From Actinomycetes bacterium (GTDB lineage: Bacteria; Actinomycetota; Actinomycetes; S36-B12), in NCBI GenBank assembly GCA_024639145.1, contig JAHEIZ010000007.1:1-64000 (forward strand): a stretch of DNA of 64,000 nt, given 5' to 3'. Below the pieces are notes generated by a model. That model did no database searches. It was not told where the DNA came from and worked only from the letters and a program-made list of their open reading frames with translations. The position numbers were made by a program, and so were the translations under genes. Every line of letters begins with the position of its first letter. The first letter of the stretch is position 1. This document shows positions 61,478-64,000 of the stretch, piece by piece.

Positions 61478-62154
61478 CAGGCGCTCACAAGTGATGTCAG
61501 GACGCTGGTGAAGAACGGGAGCCCTTCAGTGGTCGGGCCGGTGAGTGACTCGACAGCGTGCTCGGGATGGGGCATGAGACCGACGACATTGCCGCGCTCA
61601 TTGCGAATGCCCGCGATATCGCGCGCACTGCCGTTGGGATTCACGTCGAGGTAGCGCGCGACAACTCGGCCTTCACCCTCGAGCATGTCAAGAGTGGACG
61701 GATCAGCGAAGTAGTTGCCCTCGCCGTTCTTCAGGGGTACGACGATCTCCTGGTTCGTGAAGTAATCGCGAGTCCACATGGAATCGGCATTCTCGATACG
61801 CAGCTTCTGATCACGACAGATGAAGTGACGCGATTCATTGCGCATCAGCGCACCGGGGAGCAGGTGCGACTCGACCAGGATCTGGAATCCGTTGCAGATG
61901 CCGAGCACTGGCAGGCCACCCTTGGCACCGTCGATGATCGAGTTCATGACCGGCGCGAAGCGAGAGATCGCGCCGCAGCGCAGATAGTCGCCGTATGAGA
62001 AGCCGCCGGGCAGGATGACTGCGTCTACGCCCTTGATGTCATCGTCGCCGTGCCACAACTCGACAGGTTCGCCGCCGGCAATCCGCACCGCGCGGGCCGC
62101 ATCGCGATCGTCGAGGGTGCCCGGGAAGGTGACGACTCCGATGCGAGCGCTCAC
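61477..62154 (-). CDS. purQ: Phosphoribosylformylglycinamidine synthase I (glutaminase)
   Basis: Glutamine amidotransferase subunit of FGAM synthase, 225 aa. Class I GATase features: [17 protein letters not shown] at the N-terminus, the nucleophile Cys in [10 protein letters not shown], and the His-Glu pair in [10 protein letters not shown]. The start overlaps the purS stop by 4 bp and the stop overlaps purL by 1 bp, so purS-purQ-purL are coupled in the order required for subunit assembly. Confidence 0.97.
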   Translation of the reverse strand: MSARIGVVTFPGTLDDRDAARAVRIAGGEPVELWHGDDDIKGVDAVILPGGFSYGDYLRCGAISRFAPVMNSIIDGAKGGLPVLGICNGFQILVESHLLPGALMRNESRHFICRDQKLRIENADSMWTRDYFTNQEIVVPLKNGEGNYFADPSTLDMLEGEGRVVARYLDVNPNGSARDIAGIRNERGNVVGLMPHPEHAVESLTGPTTEGLPFFTSVLTSLVSA

Positions 62155-62402
62155 GCGTCAGCCTCGACCGTGAGCGAGTAGTTCTCGATTACCGGGTTGG
62201 AGAGCAGCTCTTCCGCGAGCTTGTGCATGAGGGCCAGGCGATCACCGCTGAGATCACCATCGACCTGGATCACGAACTGCTTGCCCTGGCGGACGTCAGC
62301 GACCCCCGACAGACCCAGGCGCCCGAGGGCTCCCTGGACGGCCCGACCCTGGGGGTCGAGGATTTCCGGCTTGAGCATGACGTCGACGACGACGCGGGCC
62401 AC
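62151..62402 (-). CDS. purS: Phosphoribosylformylglycinamidine synthase subunit PurS
   Basis: Small bridging subunit of the PurSQL enzyme, 83 aa. The opening [24 protein letters not shown] and the C-terminal [14 protein letters not shown] are typical. The GTG start has GGAG 5 nt before. It is the first gene of the purS-purQ-purL-SCP2 operon. The upstream gap of 120 bp, toward the barrel protein 2 gene, must hold the promoter; I see no clear operator there. Confidence 0.95.
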   Translation of the reverse strand: MARVVVDVMLKPEILDPQGRAVQGALGRLGLSGVADVRQGKQFVIQVDGDLSGDRLALMHKLAEELLSNPVIENYSLTVEADA

Positions 62403-62522
62403 GGGCTCTCCATTGCTAGTGCAGGCAGAAGGCTGGGGAAGGGCTCCAGTCTATCGGCCTCGACAGCGCTCCGAACACGGTGGCAAAGCCCTGCTACTGA
62501 TCGAGAATGAGACTTCCGGGGT

Positions 62523-63017
62523 CTAATTCGTGAAGAAGAACTCGATCTTGGAGCCCTGGGCATTGAAGCCGCTGTGAATCAGCTGACCCGCGACGCCGGA
62601 GTACTTGCCGGTGCCGCCGACGATGGCGAAGGTCTGGGCCTTTGTCGGCGGGGTGCCGGAATTCGCACGGATGAGCGCCGTGGCGTAGATGAAGCCACCG
62701 GGCACCGAGAGGGCGAGATCGACATCGCGGATCTCGCGACCGCCGGGAATGTTCACCCGCACGGTGGTCTGGTTGGTCGAATAGAAGCCGATGGCGATCT
62801 TGCCCGGCACTTCAGTGACATCGCCATTCGTCACAGTGATGTCACCGATGCTCGGGCCAGTGGGCGGAAGGTCGACCACGCTGCGATCGGGGCTGCTCAG
62901 GTACCAGACCAGGTTGGGCTGGGGAGCCTTCGAGGCCTGAGCCACGGGAGCAACGGCGACGCCCATCAGGGCGACAGTGGCGGAGATAACGGCGGCGCGG
63001 CGCATGTTCTTCAGCAT
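62523..63017 (-). CDS. Secreted allene-oxide-cyclase/dirigent-like barrel protein 2
   Basis: 164 aa. Start ATG 63017 is supported by TAGGTT 6 nt upstream. Signal peptide VISATVALMGVAVAPVAQA. The beta-rich mature part carries PGGREIRDVDLAL and VGGTGKYSGVAGQLI, the same signatures as protein 1 at 43263-43763. It is a distant paralog, about the same length. Its role is unknown. It lies alone upstream of the purS operon. Confidence 0.72.
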   Translation of the reverse strand: MLKNMRRAAVISATVALMGVAVAPVAQASKAPQPNLVWYLSSPDRSVVDLPPTGPSIGDITVTNGDVTEVPGKIAIGFYSTNQTTVRVNIPGGREIRDVDLALSVPGGFIYATALIRANSGTPPTKAQTFAIVGGTGKYSGVAGQLIHSGFNAQGSKIEFFFTN

Positions 63018-63023
63018 GGGAGG

Positions 63024-63029
63024 AACCTA
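63024..63029 (-). promoter_or_regulatory. -10 box, leaderless start of barrel protein 2
   Basis: TAGGTT (TANNNT class) on the minus strand, 6 nt before ATG 63017. Confidence 0.45.
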
Positions 63030-63061
63030 CTTGATACGCCTGCTGGGGAGCCGGAATTCGA

Positions 63062-63472
63062 TCAAGGCAACAAGTTGAACGATTGGCCACTCAGGCTTCG
63101 CAGCATCGAGAAGTGTCGTCTATCTAAAGTGGCGATTCGGTTGGTTCCGTACCGATCAGCCAACACGACAAGTGATGCGTCAGTAATGCCGATGGAGTGC
63201 TCTCGGTAGGTGCTGAGGACGCTGAAACAGGAGATTAGATCGGCGGCGCCGATGACGGGAAGTTCGTAGGCGCCATCAGAAAGCTCTTCGATGGCTACGA
63301 GCTCCAGACCCACTCCGCCTTTCTTCAGAAGCAGATAGTCGAGTTCCGCCACCACGTATGGACTAACGATGAATGGCCCTTGCTCGTCGTTGAGCAGTGC
63401 GACGGCGCGCTCATGCGCCGGATCAGGTGCCCAAAGGAATGCCAGCAGGATGCTGGTGTCGAGGACGATCAA
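63062..63472 (-). CDS. PIN-domain toxin, VapC-like
   Basis: Predicted metal-dependent ribonuclease of a type II toxin-antitoxin system, 136 aa. The PIN acidic residues are in VLDTSILLAFLW (Asp near residue 5), VVAELDYLL, and GITDASLVVLADRYG, with a late ATLDRRHFSML Asp. It overlaps the antitoxin by 4 bp. No transposase or phage gene is adjacent. Confidence 0.9.
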   Translation of the reverse strand: MIVLDTSILLAFLWAPDPAHERAVALLNDEQGPFIVSPYVVAELDYLLLKKGGVGLELVAIEELSDGAYELPVIGAADLISCFSVLSTYREHSIGITDASLVVLADRYGTNRIATLDRRHFSMLRSLSGQSFNLLP

Positions 63473-63684
63473 TCCTCACCGAACCCCTCCAGGTACTCAT
63501 CGATGTTCTCGGACGTGAGCCCATCGAGGTCGCCGGTCAGGATTCCACCACGGGGGCGCGGTCGGCGAACCTCCTTGTCCACAGCCACCCGAATGAGCTC
63601 GGCCTCGGTGACGCCGCGGCGCTTGGCCTCCGCCTCGAGTCGCCCCTTGAGGTCTTCGGGGAAATAGACCGTGGTGCGCTTCAT
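63469..63684 (-). CDS. Ribbon-helix-helix antitoxin, VapB-like
   Basis: 71 aa from ATG 63684; ATG 63693 adds three residues and the track start is too long. A CopG-type ribbon-helix-helix opens the protein (MKRTTVYFPEDLKGRLEAEA), followed by helix TEAELIRVAVDKEV. The C-terminal part is flexible and acidic (LTSENIDEYLEGFGED), likely the toxin-binding region. It is the first gene of the pair. Confidence 0.85.
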   Translation of the reverse strand: MKRTTVYFPEDLKGRLEAEAKRRGVTEAELIRVAVDKEVRRPRPRGGILTGDLDGLTSENIDEYLEGFGED

Positions 63685-63750
63685 GCCATACATCGTGACA
63701 TACGTTTCTGGACCGCACAAGAGGCCCTCGTCCGTCCGATTGCAGGGGGG

Positions 63751-64000
63751 TCAGGAGTGATTCGACTGCCAGGCCCACCAAGCGCTGGTCACCATGTCGC
63801 GCAGGTCGCGCGTGGCCGACCAGCCCAGCTCGCGCTCGATCTTGTCGGTTGCGGCGAAGGAAGCAGGCGGGTCACCGGCACGGCGGCCGACGATCTCGGG
63901 GTTGATGTCGGAACCGATGACCTCGCTGATCATGCTCATGACCTCGAGCACCGAGGAGCCCTGGCCCCGGCCGACATTGAAGGACTCGGCACGAGCGCCC
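63751..64000 (-). CDS. galE: UDP-glucose 4-epimerase, 3' part only
   Basis: The gene continues past the right window edge. The visible C-terminus contains FNVGRGQGSSVLEVMSM and GRRAGDPPASFAATDKIERE (NAD-dependent epimerase C-terminal pattern: RAGDPA-type motif, then LGW). The frame is open to base 64000. The track start at 63951 is an internal Met. It lies 67 bp upstream of the vapB-like start on the same strand. Substrate specificity is by family. Confidence 0.85.
   Translation of the reverse strand, partial: GARAESFNVGRGQGSSVLEVMSMISEVIGSDINPEIVGRRAGDPPASFAATDKIERELGWSATRDLRDMVTSAWWAWQSNHS

Noticed and set aside
63062-63684. Part of a mobile element
   Set aside because: The VapBC-like pair is present, but no integrase, transposase or flanking repeat was seen nearby.

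Overview
The window reads as one stretch of an actinobacterial chromosome. GC looks high by eye but was not computed. The taxonomic clues are a BldC-type regulator next to a DUF3073 protein and purM-purF, the pair of a FolP2-type dihydropteroate synthase homolog with GpgS that is also seen in mycobacteria (Rv1207-Rv1208), a purS-purQ-purL-SCP2 run, and many genes that start directly at a -10 box (leaderless transcripts). I see no phage genes, insertion sequence, CRISPR array, rRNA or replication origin. Both ends cut a gene: a sulfatase on the left and galE on the right.

Layout. 1-2.2 kb: end of a formylglycine sulfatase and two DUF202 membrane proteins. 2.3-5.8 kb: an NMT1/SsuA-type ABC importer with two different permeases and a strong inverted repeat in its leader. 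5.8-13.7 kb: a Gfo/Idh oxidoreductase, then a minus-strand D-xylose operon (xylA, xylF, xylG, xylH, a ROK regulator, an aldose epimerase) with a good candidate operator upstream of xylA. 13.7-20 kb: an AarF kinase, an aldehyde dehydrogenase, orphan protein A, tRNA-Lys, a FUSC protein and a HAD phosphatase. 19.5-22.1 kb: a P450 divergent from a SnoaL-SDR pair. 22.1-25 kb: a DcsG-like ATP-grasp enzyme, a lipoprotein, rpiB and rbsK. 25-33.5 kb: a secreted heparinase-type lyase, an MpaB-like oxygenase, an HtrA protease, a multidomain subtilase (I9-NIDO-S8-IPT), tsaC and a zincin. 33.6-33.9 kb: tRNA-Glu, tRNA-Asp, tRNA-Phe. 34-42 kb: an MFS exporter, a gpgS-folP2-LigB-like operon, an amidohydrolase, orphan protein B and a SRPBCC protein. 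42-45.3 kb: a CLC-type channel, a secreted barrel protein, a Kv-type potassium channel and a Gly/Met-rich membrane protein. 45.4-49 kb: a three-gene operon (tiny YIDAGTGS protein, methyltransferase, membrane sulfatase-like enzyme). 49-52.1 kb: a YczE protein, an extradiol dioxygenase, PPK2, bldC, DUF3073. 52.1-62.4 kb: purine synthesis genes (purM, purF; purS, purQ, purL, SCP2) around a potABCD polyamine importer. 62.5-64 kb: a second secreted barrel protein, a VapBC-like pair and the end of galE.

How the genes fit together. The cell appears to import and isomerise xylose under ROK control, to process ribose (rpiB, rbsK), to take up polyamines and one unidentified small organic solute, and to secrete hydrolases. 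The purine genes cover the PurF, PurL/Q/S and PurM steps.

The most unusual items are two otherwise unrecognised proteins, A (17107-17676) and B (40474-41457), which end in an acidic linker followed by the same spaced tail (T-x-E-Q-[LI]-x(10)-W-stop); the tiny-protein/methyltransferase/sulfatase operon; and a recurrent leaderless promoter signature. All calls come from reading the sequence and the supplied translations. No database search or folding program was run.
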